A stretch of 52,100 bases of DNA from an uncultured Lachnospiraceae bacterium. GTDB lineage: Bacteria; Bacillota; Clostridia; Lachnospirales; Lachnospiraceae. The notes beneath the pieces were generated by a model. That model was not told the DNA's origin. It worked only from the letters and a program-made list of their open reading frames with translations, and made no database searches. Made by a program: the position numbers and the translations under genes. Every line of letters begins with the position of its first letter. Within the stretch, counting starts at the first letter, position 1. The stretch lies in the NCBI GenBank assembly GCA_947626415.1, contig CANQSA010000017.1:1-52100 (forward strand), given 5' to 3'. Positions 34,013 to 43,166 of the stretch are shown here, piece by piece.

Positions 34013-37000
34013 ATGAGAAAAACATGGAAGTCGCTGACAGCCTGTGGAATGGCGGCCGCGCTGGCAGTTACGTCGGTGGGGCTGCTGCAGATGACGCCGC
34101 AGGTACTGGCAGCAGAAACGCAGACGGCTGCGGATGCGGCTGTTTTGCAGAAAGGGGCAGAGATTGTCGCTGATAAAGAGAACGGCACTCAGGTATTAAG
34201 TCTGCCGGGCGGTGCGTTTGACGCCGGATGGCTGAAGCTGCCGGAGAATCTGTACGCGGATGTAACGGACGGATTCACGATCGCCCTGAAGGTAAAGCCG
34301 GATCAGGAAGCCGGTGATTACAATCGTGTTTTCCAGTCGACCAGTATTGCTTACGGAGAAGGGGATACCTTCTGGTGGGACGCTCCGGATTTCGCGTTTA
34401 ATGCAGGCGCTACAGATGGAGGCTGGAACAGCATGCATTATCTGGGCACCGTAAAAAACACAACGGATAATCCCACGTCCGGCGGCGCAACCAGAATGAA
34501 AATGACCTGGGACAAGGTGATGACAAAAGGCGCATGGAATAATGTGGTGGTTTCTGTGAGCAAGGATTCCTATGACGTTTATCTGAATGGAGAAAAGCTG
34601 ACACTGACCAGCACGCAGCTGGACGGAGATCTGGCAAAGGTATTGAAAAATACATTTGAGGGGGATTTCCTGAGCAGCTATGTCAATAATGCCATTGGTC
34701 ATTCCGTTTATAATACGGATCAGGATTTCAAAGGTATGGTAGACGACGTGGCATTTTATAACCGGCCGCTGACGGAAAAAGAAGTAAAGAATCTGCCTGC
34801 GGACGCAGCATTTTTGTATACGTTTGAAAGCGATACGGTAAGCGGCAAGACGGTAGCGAATGCGGCAAAAAAAGAAACACAGTCTGCAGCTGCGGATTAT
34901 CAGTGGACGTTTGACAACATATCCGGCAAGAACGCGGCTAATGTCGGAACAGCAGGAGCCGGAAACGCGGTACTGCAGGGAACGGCTAAAGCAGAGGCTG
35001 CCGATATTAAGATCGGCGACAAGACCTATTCCCAGGCGGGAAACAAGGTATTAATCCTGTCCGGCGGCGCAAAGGGAAGCTCCTATGCCGATCTGCCGGC
35101 TGATATCTACAAGGGTGTTACGGCAGAGACCGGATTTACCTGGTCCTTCTGGATGAAGCCGGATCAGAATGTCGGAAGCTATACCAGAGCGATCAGCTCG
35201 GCAACGGCTGAGGGCGGAGATGAATTTGCATATGCGCCTTATGCGGCAGATCAGGTATGGAATGTAAATTTTGACAGCACTAATATTTATCGGGCAATCT
35301 ATTCCGCTGAACCTGCAAAGGCAGCGTGGAGCCTGATTACCGTTACCGTAACAGAAGACGACATTACATTTTACATAAACGGAGAAGAGGTCGGTTCTAC
35401 TGTGACGGCAGGCGGACAGACAGAATTAAAGGCGCGTCTGAACAGTATGGAAAGTCTGGTGCAGAATGCGTTGGGAAAAACAAGCTCCAGCTGGGGAGAT
35501 CCCGACTGCGCGGTTTCTCTGGATGACGTTTCCCTGTATAAGAGAGCGCTGACCGCAAAAGAAGTAGCCGAGATCGCAAACAGCTACGGATTTTCTGCCA
35601 GCACACAGGAGAAGCAGGAACTTGGAGCTGCGGATGAACTGACAGACGGTACTAAAGTAAGCCCGGTTGAAGATCTTTCTGTAACCTCTCCGGACGGGAC
35701 ACTGGAAACGAAGATCATGACGGACAGCAAGACAGGACGGTTCTTCTATACCACGGCAAAGAACGGTGTGACCATTCTGCAGGCTTCCCAGCTTGGTCTT
35801 GTTACCAAAGACGCTGACTTTACGAAGGACTTGGTCTATGTGCAGGGAAGCGCAAAGATAACAAAAGGAACGGAAGAATACAAACTTACCTCCGGAACAA
35901 AGGATCAGATTTCCGATCCTTATCAGACCATTTCCTTTGACCTTGCTAAGAAAGGAAATGCGCAGCAGAAGATAACAGTAACAATTCAGAACTTTAACGG
36001 CGGAATCGCCTATGGATATACCCTGTACGGCAAGGCCGGCGAGAAGGTAAGTATTTCCGGAGAAGCAAGTGAATATGTGCTTCCTGCAGACGCTGATGTG
36101 TGGGCAGGCAACACAACGGATGTAAACTATGAATTTGATTATACGAAGCGCACCATGAAATCCATTAAGACCGCTTCCGGGAATCTGCCGGTACCGCTTC
36201 TGGCGAATGACGGCGATCTGTGGGTGCTGATTTCTGAAGGCGGCGTATATAACGATGCGGATCCTTACTGCGCGTCCTATCTTTCTACAAAGGCAGGAAC
36301 CAGAAATCTGAAGCTGCAGTTCGGAAACGCGCAGAACGGCGCCGTTGAAAAAACCTATAAAGCGGACGGCTCTGTATCGACTCCGTGGAGAGTAGCGGCG
36401 ATTGCCGATAATCTGAATGATATTGTAAACGCAAGTATTTTTACAAGCGTAAATCCGGAACCGGATAAAAACTTATACGCAGACACTTCCTATATCAAAC
36501 CGGGCCGGGTCGCATGGTCCTGGTGGTCCGAATCCGGAGACGATCCGGTAGAATATGACCAGCAGAAAGACTACATCGATTTCGCGGCAGAGAACGGATG
36601 GGAATATGTATGTATCGACTTTGGCTGGTGCCTGTGGGAGGATTATCAGACCAAGGTAGCAGAACTGGCAAAATACGCGGAGTCAAAAGGCGTAGGTCTG
36701 ATGCTCTGGTACGGCGTCAACAACGATAACCACGGCGGCTTTAAGGATGCGGCAGGGGATCCGGCTTATCCGAAATATTCCCTGAAAACCACGAAGCAGC
36801 TGGAAGAACAGCTGGCGTGGTGCGCAAAGGTTGGCGTAAAGGCTGTAAAAGTAGATTACTATGAGCAGGATGATCAGGGAACCATGCGCCAGATGTATGA
36901 GTGCGCGACCATCGCGGCAAAGAATAAGATCAACGTATTGTTCCATGGCTGTACGGTTCCCAAAGGCGAGCAGAGAACGTTCCCCAATGTGCTGGGATAT

Positions 37001-38656
37001 GAAGCGGTACGAGGCGGCGAATGGTTTAAATGGAATGTAGGCCCGTCCGTTGCAAGTATGCTTACCTATCTGTTTACCAGAAATGTACTGGGCGGAATGG
37101 ATTTCACGCCTCCGGCAATGAAGATCGCGCAGTGGAATACGACTGCAGGCTTCCATTTGGCGCAGACTGTCGCATATGAGTCCGGACTTCCGAACTATGC
37201 ATCTTCCGTATACAAGCTGGAAGGCTTTAACGGACTTCCGCTGATGAATGATATAGCGGTACGCTGGGATGAAACAGTTCTGGTTGACGGCTATCCGGGA
37301 GAATATCTGACGGTCGCAAGGAGAAGCGGGGATGACTGGTATCTGGCGGCTATGACGGCAGAGGCAAAAGAAGAGAAGATCAGCTTGAGTTTCCTGGGCG
37401 ATGGAACCTATAACGCATATCTGTTTAAAGACAATGCGGACGGCAGCGATATTGCCATAGAAACAACTACCGTAACAAAGGAAAGCGGACTTCCGGTTAA
37501 ATTGCTTGCCAACGGCGGTATTTCTGTGAAATTTACAAAGAAAACCATGGATCTGTCTACCGCTTATGAGGATTATACCTTCTATGAGGCAGAAGACAGC
37601 GCCAATAAACTGGACGGAAACGCATCTGTTGTAACCAACCAGTTTGTATCCGGCATGAAGCGGGTCAGCGGACTTGGAGGATCCAAATCCAGTATGCTGA
37701 CATTTACAAAGGTTGAGGTTCCGGAAGACGGCGTTTATGAAATGAGACTTTATTATTCCACCGGAGTGGAAAGAAGGATCTGCTTCAGCGTCAATGGCGG
37801 AGACGCAATCCGCACGAAGAAACTGAACTGCGGCGTAAACGCACTGTCTGCAGAGAGCTTTTATGTAGAATTGAAGAAGGGAACCAATACCATTGCCTTC
37901 TTTAACAATGAAGCAAAGGCGCCGGATGTTGACCGGATCGCGATTTCCAATGCGAAGACGGATCAGCCGGCAACAGAAACCGATACCACGGATGATGGAG
38001 AAGGTTTTGTAGACGGCGCGCAGTATGACTATAACGACTATGGAGCCGGCGATGCGGCATTGGCAGGCGGTGCACGTCTGGAAAACGGAGCGATCGGCTG
38101 GCTTGGCGGAAGCGCAGACTGTACGGCAACCTATAAGGTAACGGTGGATCAGGACGGAACTTATATGCTGCGGATCTGCTATTTCACCGGAGAGAGCAGA
38201 GATCTTCAGATCCGGGTCAATGACGAGGAAGCGATTACGGTGAACTGCCCGAGTACAGGATCTTATACCCCGGATTCCGCAGAATATATTTATGTGAAAG
38301 TGAACCTGAAGGCGGGAGAAAACACGATCACACTGTTTAATGCTACCGGATGGGCACCGAATATCCAGGGAATCGGTATCTCTACGGAAACGGTGAAAGC
38401 CGATACGCCGGATCAGCCGGATCAGCCGGATCAGCCGGATACGCCCGAAAAACCGGGAGATCAGACCGGAGGCGGCGACCAGGATGAAAACGGAAGTCAG
38501 GGCGGAAACGGCACCCAGGGCGGAAACGCGACTGCAGGCGGCGCACAGACCGCAGATCCGGCAGATATCTATGTATATGGTTTCTTACTGATTGCCTGCG
38601 GTATCGCAGTGACGTTTGCGATGAATCTTCGGAAACGGGTTCATGAGGAACAGTAG
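34013..38656 (+). CDS. anchored multidomain GH97 glycoside hydrolase (probable alpha-galactosidase)
   Basis: Secreted enzyme of 1547 residues. A signal peptide (about 1-35, ending LAAE) is followed by two LamG/concanavalin-like domains (about 50-270 and 300-555). Next come the GH97 N-domain (575-815), catalytic TIM barrel (830-1105) and C-domain. Two CBM6/35-like modules (about 1190-1315, 1340-1465), a PDQ-repeat and Gly-rich linker, and a C-terminal helix with basic tail complete it. D948 in VKVDYYE sits where retaining GH97 alpha-galactosidases have their nucleophile; E997 in YEAVRGG is a possible acid/base. The C-terminus has no LPXTG but ends in a helix plus basic residues, so a membrane anchor is likely. 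Next to a GH36 gene this suggests alpha-galactoside use. ATG 34013 follows GGAGG. Confidence 0.88.
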   Translation: MRKTWKSLTACGMAAALAVTSVGLLQMTPQVLAAETQTAADAAVLQKGAEIVADKENGTQVLSLPGGAFDAGWLKLPENLYADVTDGFTIALKVKPDQEAGDYNRVFQSTSIAYGEGDTFWWDAPDFAFNAGATDGGWNSMHYLGTVKNTTDNPTSGGATRMKMTWDKVMTKGAWNNVVVSVSKDSYDVYLNGEKLTLTSTQLDGDLAKVLKNTFEGDFLSSYVNNAIGHSVYNTDQDFKGMVDDVAFYNRPLTEKEVKNLPADAAFLYTFESDTVSGKTVANAAKKETQSAAADYQWTFDNISGKNAANVGTAGAGNAVLQGTAKAEAADIKIGDKTYSQAGNKVLILSGGAKGSSYADLPADIYKGVTAETGFTWSFWMKPDQNVGSYTRAISSATAEGGDEFAYAPYAADQVWNVNFDSTNIYRAIYSAEPAKAAWSLITVTVTEDDITFYINGEEVGSTVTAGGQTELKARLNSMESLVQNALGKTSSSWGDPDCAVSLDDVSLYKRALTAKEVAEIANSYGFSASTQEKQELGAADELTDGTKVSPVEDLSVTSPDGTLETKIMTDSKTGRFFYTTAKNGVTILQASQLGLVTKDADFTKDLVYVQGSAKITKGTEEYKLTSGTKDQISDPYQTISFDLAKKGNAQQKITVTIQNFNGGIAYGYTLYGKAGEKVSISGEASEYVLPADADVWAGNTTDVNYEFDYTKRTMKSIKTASGNLPVPLLANDGDLWVLISEGGVYNDADPYCASYLSTKAGTRNLKLQFGNAQNGAVEKTYKADGSVSTPWRVAAIADNLNDIVNASIFTSVNPEPDKNLYADTSYIKPGRVAWSWWSESGDDPVEYDQQKDYIDFAAENGWEYVCIDFGWCLWEDYQTKVAELAKYAESKGVGLMLWYGVNNDNHGGFKDAAGDPAYPKYSLKTTKQLEEQLAWCAKVGVKAVKVDYYEQDDQGTMRQMYECATIAAKNKINVLFHGCTVPKGEQRTFPNVLGYEAVRGGEWFKWNVGPSVASMLTYLFTRNVLGGMDFTPPAMKIAQWNTTAGFHLAQTVAYESGLPNYASSVYKLEGFNGLPLMNDIAVRWDETVLVDGYPGEYLTVARRSGDDWYLAAMTAEAKEEKISLSFLGDGTYNAYLFKDNADGSDIAIETTTVTKESGLPVKLLANGGISVKFTKKTMDLSTAYEDYTFYEAEDSANKLDGNASVVTNQFVSGMKRVSGLGGSKSSMLTFTKVEVPEDGVYEMRLYYSTGVERRICFSVNGGDAIRTKKLNCGVNALSAESFYVELKKGTNTIAFFNNEAKAPDVDRIAISNAKTDQPATETDTTDDGEGFVDGAQYDYNDYGAGDAALAGGARLENGAIGWLGGSADCTATYKVTVDQDGTYMLRICYFTGESRDLQIRVNDEEAITVNCPSTGSYTPDSAEYIYVKVNLKAGENTITLFNATGWAPNIQGIGISTETVKADTPDQPDQPDQPDTPEKPGDQTGGGDQDENGSQGGNGTQGGNATAGGAQTADPADIYVYGFLLIACGIAVTFAMNLRKRVHEEQ
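38402..38446 (+). repeat. 9-base tandem repeat coding PDQ units
   Basis: Five units of nine bases, GATCAGCCG three times flanked by two GATACGCC-type variants, encode the proline-rich linker of the GH97 protein. Confidence 0.9.
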
Positions 38657-38695
38657 TATTTCGGTATTGTAAATACAGAAAAAGTCAATTATAAT

Positions 38696-38741
38696 GAAAA
38701 AGGGCTCGGGACCTGTGAAACACTGGCCCCGGGCTTTTTAT
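38696..38741 (+). terminator. imperfect terminator between GH97 and GH36 genes
   Basis: AAAAAG and CTCGGG (about 38696-38713) pair with CCCGGG and CTTTTT (about 38729-38740), with a two-base bulge. The GH36 ribosome site follows, so this may reduce rather than block read-through. Confidence 0.6.
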
Positions 38742-38765
38742 AATAAATTGGATTGGAGTCTGTTT

Positions 38766-40949
38766 ATGAGCATTGTATTTGAAAAAAGAAATCAGGTATT
38801 CCACCTTTCGACACCGAATACCAGTTACATAATGTCGCTGATGGATCACCGTTATCTGACCCATTTATATTGGGGCAGGCGGATTCAGACGCCGAAGCTG
38901 AAGCATATCCTGCAAAATCGCTATATCGGATTTTCCGCAGTCGTCGCATCGGAAAAAAGGCCGTTTTCCCTGGATTACATAAAACAGGAATATCCGACCG
39001 GCTGTAATACGGATTATCGGACTCCGGCTATTTCCGTGGTTTATGCGGACGGCTCCAGAGTCTGCGATCTGCAGTATGCGGGGCACCGGATCTTTTCCGG
39101 GAAGGAGAAACTCGAAGGGCTGCCTGCCGTTTATGTAGAAGAAGCGAAAGAGGCGGATACCCTGGAAATTACGCTGCGGGATCCCGTGAAGGATCTGGCG
39201 GTGCTTGTAAGTTTTACCGTATTTAACACCATAGACGTGATCACCCGTTCCGTGAAGGTTGTAAATGAAGGGACAGATCCGGTTATACTGGAAAAGGTAT
39301 TGAGCGCCAGCGTGGATTTTGAAGCGCAGGCTTATGATATGATCCAGCTGTCCGGCGCATGGGGCAGAGAGCGGCATATTGAGCGGACGCCGCTGCGTAC
39401 CGGAATGCAGGAGATCGGCTCCAACCGGGGCGCCAGCAGCCATATGCAGAATCCGTTTCTGGTAATGTGCGACCGAAACGCGGGGGAGGATTACGGCAAT
39501 GTGTACGCAATGAATTTTGTATACAGCGGCAATTTTACCGCCGGCGTAGAAGTAGATCAGTTGTTTCGGCCCCGGATGTTCATGGGCCTGAATGACTATG
39601 ATTTTGCGTGGCGGTTAGAGGCCGGCGCATCCTTTACCGCGCCGGAGGTCGTTATGGTCTATTCGGACGCCGGGTTTGGCAAAATGAGCCGGATCTATCA
39701 CCGTTTATACCGGACCCGTCTGGTCCGGGGGAAATATCGGGATGAACCCAGACCGATCCTGTGCAATAATTGGGAAGGCACCTATTTCGACTTCACGGAA
39801 GAAAAGATTCTGGAGATCGCGGCGAAGGCGAAGGAACTGGGAATCGAGCTGTTTGTGCTGGACGACGGCTGGTTCGGAAAGCGGGATAACGACAGGTGTT
39901 CTCTGGGAGACTGGGTTGAGAATCCGCGGAAGCTGCCCGATGGGATTGCCGGACTGGCGGAGAAGATTAACGCCATGGGACTGCAGTTTGGATTGTGGTT
40001 TGAACCGGAAATGGTTTCACCGGACAGCGATCTGTACCGGGCGCATCCGGACTGGTGTATTCATGTGCCGGGCAGGGAGCGGACGGAATGCCGCAGCCAG
40101 CTGACGCTGGATCTGAGCCGGGACGAAGTCTGCGACTATGTGATCGGGGCAGTTTCCAATGTGCTGGATCATGCGTCGATCCGCTATGTTAAGTGGGATA
40201 TGAACCGCCATATGACAAATCTGGGTTCGGCAGGACTGCCGCCGGAGAGACAGAAGGAAATGGCGCACCGGTATATGCTGGGACTGTACCGGGTGATGGA
40301 GACGATCACAAGTACGCATCCCGATATTTTGTTTGAAAGCTGTTCCGGAGGCGGCGGACGGTTTGATCCGGGTATGCTTTACTATATGCCGCAGACCTGG
40401 ACCAGCGATGATACCGACGCGGTGGAACGTCTGTATATTCAGTACGGCACCAGTATGGCTTATCCGATCAGCGCTATGGGTTCCCATGTATCGGCTGTGC
40501 CGAATCATCAGGCACGCCGGGTGACGCCGCTGAAAACCCGCGGAGATGTGGCAATGAGCGGCAATTTCGGTTATGAACTGGATCTGACCAAATTCAATCA
40601 AAGAGAAAGCAGGCTGGTAAAGGCGCAGATCGCGGAGTACAAAGAACTGCGGACCTTTATCCAATCAGGCGACATGTACCGTCTGCGGAATCCGTTTGAA
40701 GGGAATACGGCGGCGTGGATGTTCCTTTCGGAAGATAAAAAAGATATCTTCTGCGCGTATTTCAAGATCCGGGCGGAAGTCAACGGGCCGCTTGACTGGA
40801 TCCGGTTTACGGCACTGGAGCCGAACGCCCGGTATGAAGACCTGGAAACCGGAGAAGTGTGGAACGGAGACGAACTTATGGAAATCGGAATCGCCGTGGA
40901 TCTGCAGGGGGATGCCCAAAGCCGGACATGGCGGCTGCGAAAAAAATAA
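38766..40949 (+). CDS. GH36 alpha-galactosidase
   Basis: Cytoplasmic enzyme of 727 residues that hydrolyses alpha-1,6-galactosides such as melibiose and raffinose. VLDDGWFG (with D366) is the GH36 substrate-binding motif. KWDMNR holds the nucleophile D478, and TSDDTDAVER holds the acid/base around D548. No signal peptide is present, so substrate is imported first. The ATG at 38766 has GGAG eight bases upstream. An in-frame ATG at 38694 lies in the terminator hairpin and can be ignored. It follows the extracellular GH97 gene, giving an outside-then-inside pair, though no sugar transporter is present in this window. Confidence 0.95.
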   Translation: MSIVFEKRNQVFHLSTPNTSYIMSLMDHRYLTHLYWGRRIQTPKLKHILQNRYIGFSAVVASEKRPFSLDYIKQEYPTGCNTDYRTPAISVVYADGSRVCDLQYAGHRIFSGKEKLEGLPAVYVEEAKEADTLEITLRDPVKDLAVLVSFTVFNTIDVITRSVKVVNEGTDPVILEKVLSASVDFEAQAYDMIQLSGAWGRERHIERTPLRTGMQEIGSNRGASSHMQNPFLVMCDRNAGEDYGNVYAMNFVYSGNFTAGVEVDQLFRPRMFMGLNDYDFAWRLEAGASFTAPEVVMVYSDAGFGKMSRIYHRLYRTRLVRGKYRDEPRPILCNNWEGTYFDFTEEKILEIAAKAKELGIELFVLDDGWFGKRDNDRCSLGDWVENPRKLPDGIAGLAEKINAMGLQFGLWFEPEMVSPDSDLYRAHPDWCIHVPGRERTECRSQLTLDLSRDEVCDYVIGAVSNVLDHASIRYVKWDMNRHMTNLGSAGLPPERQKEMAHRYMLGLYRVMETITSTHPDILFESCSGGGGRFDPGMLYYMPQTWTSDDTDAVERLYIQYGTSMAYPISAMGSHVSAVPNHQARRVTPLKTRGDVAMSGNFGYELDLTKFNQRESRLVKAQIAEYKELRTFIQSGDMYRLRNPFEGNTAAWMFLSEDKKDIFCAYFKIRAEVNGPLDWIRFTALEPNARYEDLETGEVWNGDELMEIGIAVDLQGDAQSRTWRLRKK

Positions 40950-41092
40950 ACTGGTCTGGTCAAAAAGTGAAAAACTGGCATTTTACATATACACAGTTTG
41001 CGATAAACTGGTAGAGAACAAAAAAGAAGAAGCATTTGGCGGCTTCGATAAGAGCTCTTTGACAGCCCCGCTTTGGAAAGGGGTATCGTAAA

Positions 41093-41620
41093 ATGTCAGA
41101 AAAATTAAAACAATCCTGCCTGACGGCTATGTTTATGGCGCTGGTATGTATTGCTACCTTATTTTTTAAAGTGAGTATTCCGGGCGGATACGCGCATCTG
41201 GGAAACGGCTTTATTTTGTTAGGCTGCGTCTGGATGGGCAATCCAGAAGCGCTGCTGATCGGCGGCGTGGCTTCCGCGATGGCGGATTTTCTGGGCGGAT
41301 ACGGGCAGTGGATTTTTCCTACGCTGATTATTAAAGGCATTATGGGTTTCGCGATCGCGCTGATCGCCAACGGAACCGGGAACTATACGGCCGGCGGGAT
41401 ATACCGGCTCAGAACGGCAATCGCTTCGGCAGCCGGTATTATAATCATGGTGGCCGGATACTTCCTGTTTGGAATTTGGCTGATGGGAAGCGCGGCCGCA
41501 AGCCTGACGCAGATTCCGGGACTGGTAAGCGAAGGCGTTGTCGGCATCGTTGTCTTTTATGTACTGGGCATCGCGTTTGAAAAAGCGCATGTCACAAAGC
41601 TGCTGACTACGCAGAAATAG
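41093..41620 (+). CDS. ECF transporter S component (probable B6-type)
   Basis: A 175-residue membrane protein with about six helices, recognisable as an energy-coupling-factor substrate-binding subunit. The N-terminal AMFMALVCIATLFFKVSIPGG and GNGFILLGCVW segments match S components of the PdxU/ThiW/HmpT type. It needs a shared ECF module from elsewhere. Only 44 bases separate it from a pyridoxal/pyridoxamine kinase gene, so vitamin B6 is the likely substrate. The 143 bases between GH36 and this gene hold a CCCC/GGGG hairpin just before the start (41066-41083) and no clear promoter. Confidence 0.82.
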   Translation: MSEKLKQSCLTAMFMALVCIATLFFKVSIPGGYAHLGNGFILLGCVWMGNPEALLIGGVASAMADFLGGYGQWIFPTLIIKGIMGFAIALIANGTGNYTAGGIYRLRTAIASAAGIIIMVAGYFLFGIWLMGSAAASLTQIPGLVSEGVVGIVVFYVLGIAFEKAHVTKLLTTQK

Positions 41621-41664
41621 CCGGAAGACAGGATCAGAATAACCTGGAAAGGCAGACCGGAAAC

Positions 41665-42516
41665 ATGAAACGAAAACAGACGTCTGATGCGCACAATCAT
41701 CAGAAAAAAATAGCGGTGATCAATGATATTTCAGGATTTGGCAGATGTTCCATTGCGGTGGCTCTGCCAATCATTTCGCATATGAAAGTCCAGTGCTGTC
41801 CGCTGCCGACCTCTGTTTTTTCCAACCATACGGGCTTTGCGGATTTTTTCTTTGAAGATTATACGGAAAAAATGGAGCCTTACATGGAGCAGTGGAAAAA
41901 GCTGAATCTGAAGTTTGAGGGGATTGCCTCCGGCTTTTTAGGCTCGGTCCGGCAGATTGAGATCGTAAAGGAATTTATAGAGGAATTTCGGACAAAACGA
42001 ACCAAAGTGATCATCGATCCTGTGATGGGAGATAACGGAAAGCCCTATCCCACCTATACGCCGCAGATGTGCGAGGCGATGAAGGAACTGGTATCGTATG
42101 CGGATATCCTGACGCCCAATCTGACGGAATGCTGTATCCTGACGGATACGCCCTATCGGGAAACCGGCTGGCACAGAACGGAACTGTTTGCCATGACAGA
42201 GAAGCTGGCGCAGGTAGGCGCGCAGAAGATCGTGGTATCCGGTATTGATATGGGGCAGTATATCGGCAATGTGGTTTATGAACAGGGAAAGCAGCCGAAG
42301 ATCATCCGCAGCAGGCGGGTCGGGCATGTGCGTTCCGGAACCGGAGATATTTTTGCCGCGATCATTGCCGCGGACTGCGTAAACGGCGTGGATTTTGAAA
42401 CGTCTGTGCGGAAAGCGTCCGGTTTTGTAAAACAGTGCATTGCCGTAACGGAGCAGTATGATATTCCCAGGACGGACGGGGTATGCTTTGAGGAAATCCT
42501 GGGCAATTTAAAATAG
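41665..42516 (+). CDS. pyridoxal/pyridoxamine kinase
   Basis: A ribokinase-fold kinase of 283 residues that phosphorylates pyridoxal-type vitamers for PLP salvage. The PdxK/PdxY pattern is clear: INDISGFGRCSI at the N-terminus, LPTSVFSNHTGF for the vitamer site, DPVMGDNG for the metal, and SGTGDIF for the catalytic anion hole. D in GTGD is the catalytic base. The immediate neighbour is an ECF S component, so the two form a B6 uptake-and-trapping pair. Ribosome-site match is weak (GGAAAC). The following 40 bases hold a GGAGCG/CGCTCC hairpin without T-run (42523-42542), before the radical SAM gene. Confidence 0.88.
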   Translation: MKRKQTSDAHNHQKKIAVINDISGFGRCSIAVALPIISHMKVQCCPLPTSVFSNHTGFADFFFEDYTEKMEPYMEQWKKLNLKFEGIASGFLGSVRQIEIVKEFIEEFRTKRTKVIIDPVMGDNGKPYPTYTPQMCEAMKELVSYADILTPNLTECCILTDTPYRETGWHRTELFAMTEKLAQVGAQKIVVSGIDMGQYIGNVVYEQGKQPKIIRSRRVGHVRSGTGDIFAAIIAADCVNGVDFETSVRKASGFVKQCIAVTEQYDIPRTDGVCFEEILGNLK

Positions 42517-42556
42517 AAAACAGGAGCGGGTTTCAGCGCTCCGGAATGGAGATTTT

Positions 42557-43159
42557 ATGACGATTTTATATCAGGTACATGATAATCTGTATGTGAATAT
42601 GACAAACCGCTGCCCCTGCGCATGCACCTTTTGTCTGCGCCAGAACCGGGATGAGATGGAGCACTCCGGCAGTCTGTGGCTGGAGCGGGAGCCTTCGGCA
42701 GAGGAAGTGAAAGCGGCGTTTGCCGATTGGGACATGGACCGCTTCCGGGAAGTAGTTTTCTGTGGGTTCGGAGAACCGACGGAGCGGATCGATGATGTAC
42801 TGGAGGTCGCCGCGTTTGTAAAGGCGCAATATAATAAGACCATCCGCATCAATACGAATGGTCTGGGAAGTCTGATCCACGGCAGGGATATCGCCCCTTC
42901 CTTTGCTGGAAAGATTGACATCGTTTCCATCAGTTTAAATACGCCCAATGCCGAAGAATACAACAAGCTGACCCGCAGCAAATTTGGGATTGCGGCTTAT
43001 CAGGGAATGCTGGACTTCGCGCGAGAAGTGAAGCGGTATGTGTCCCAGGTGGTTATGACCACGGTGGAAACCACGATCACCAAAGAGGAAGAGGCACAGT
43101 GCCGGGCAATCTGTGAGGAACTGGGCGTGATCTACCGGATTCGGCCGTTTGAAGACTGA
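42557..43159 (+). CDS. TatD-associated radical SAM protein (TIGR04038-like)
   Basis: A small radical SAM protein of 200 residues. The cluster-binding motif C19-xxx-C23-xx-C26 in NRCPCACTFCLR is intact, with an extra cysteine at 21, followed by the GFGEPT glycine-rich motif and RINTNGL. This fits the TatD-linked radical SAM subfamily, whose members sit beside or are fused to a TatD-type nuclease. No TatD gene is present in this window. The reaction is unknown. It is the last gene before the convergent BRO-N antirepressor, with seven bases between. Confidence 0.8.
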   Translation: MTILYQVHDNLYVNMTNRCPCACTFCLRQNRDEMEHSGSLWLEREPSAEEVKAAFADWDMDRFREVVFCGFGEPTERIDDVLEVAAFVKAQYNKTIRINTNGLGSLIHGRDIAPSFAGKIDIVSISLNTPNAEEYNKLTRSKFGIAAYQGMLDFAREVKRYVSQVVMTTVETTITKEEEAQCRAICEELGVIYRIRPFED

Positions 43160-43166
43160 AACCGGG

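Noticed and set aside
38550-38656. LPXTG sortase signal at the end of the GH97 protein
   Set aside because: No LPXTG is present. The nearest resemblance (GAQTAD before the helix) is too weak.
41059-41089. TTGACA followed by TATCGT as a promoter for the ECF gene
   Set aside because: The spacing is 19 bases, the -10 box is poor, and the start codon would be only a few bases away.
42523-42542. GGAGCG/CGCTCC hairpin after the B6 kinase as a terminator
   Set aside because: No T-run follows, and the ribosome site of the next gene comes directly after it.
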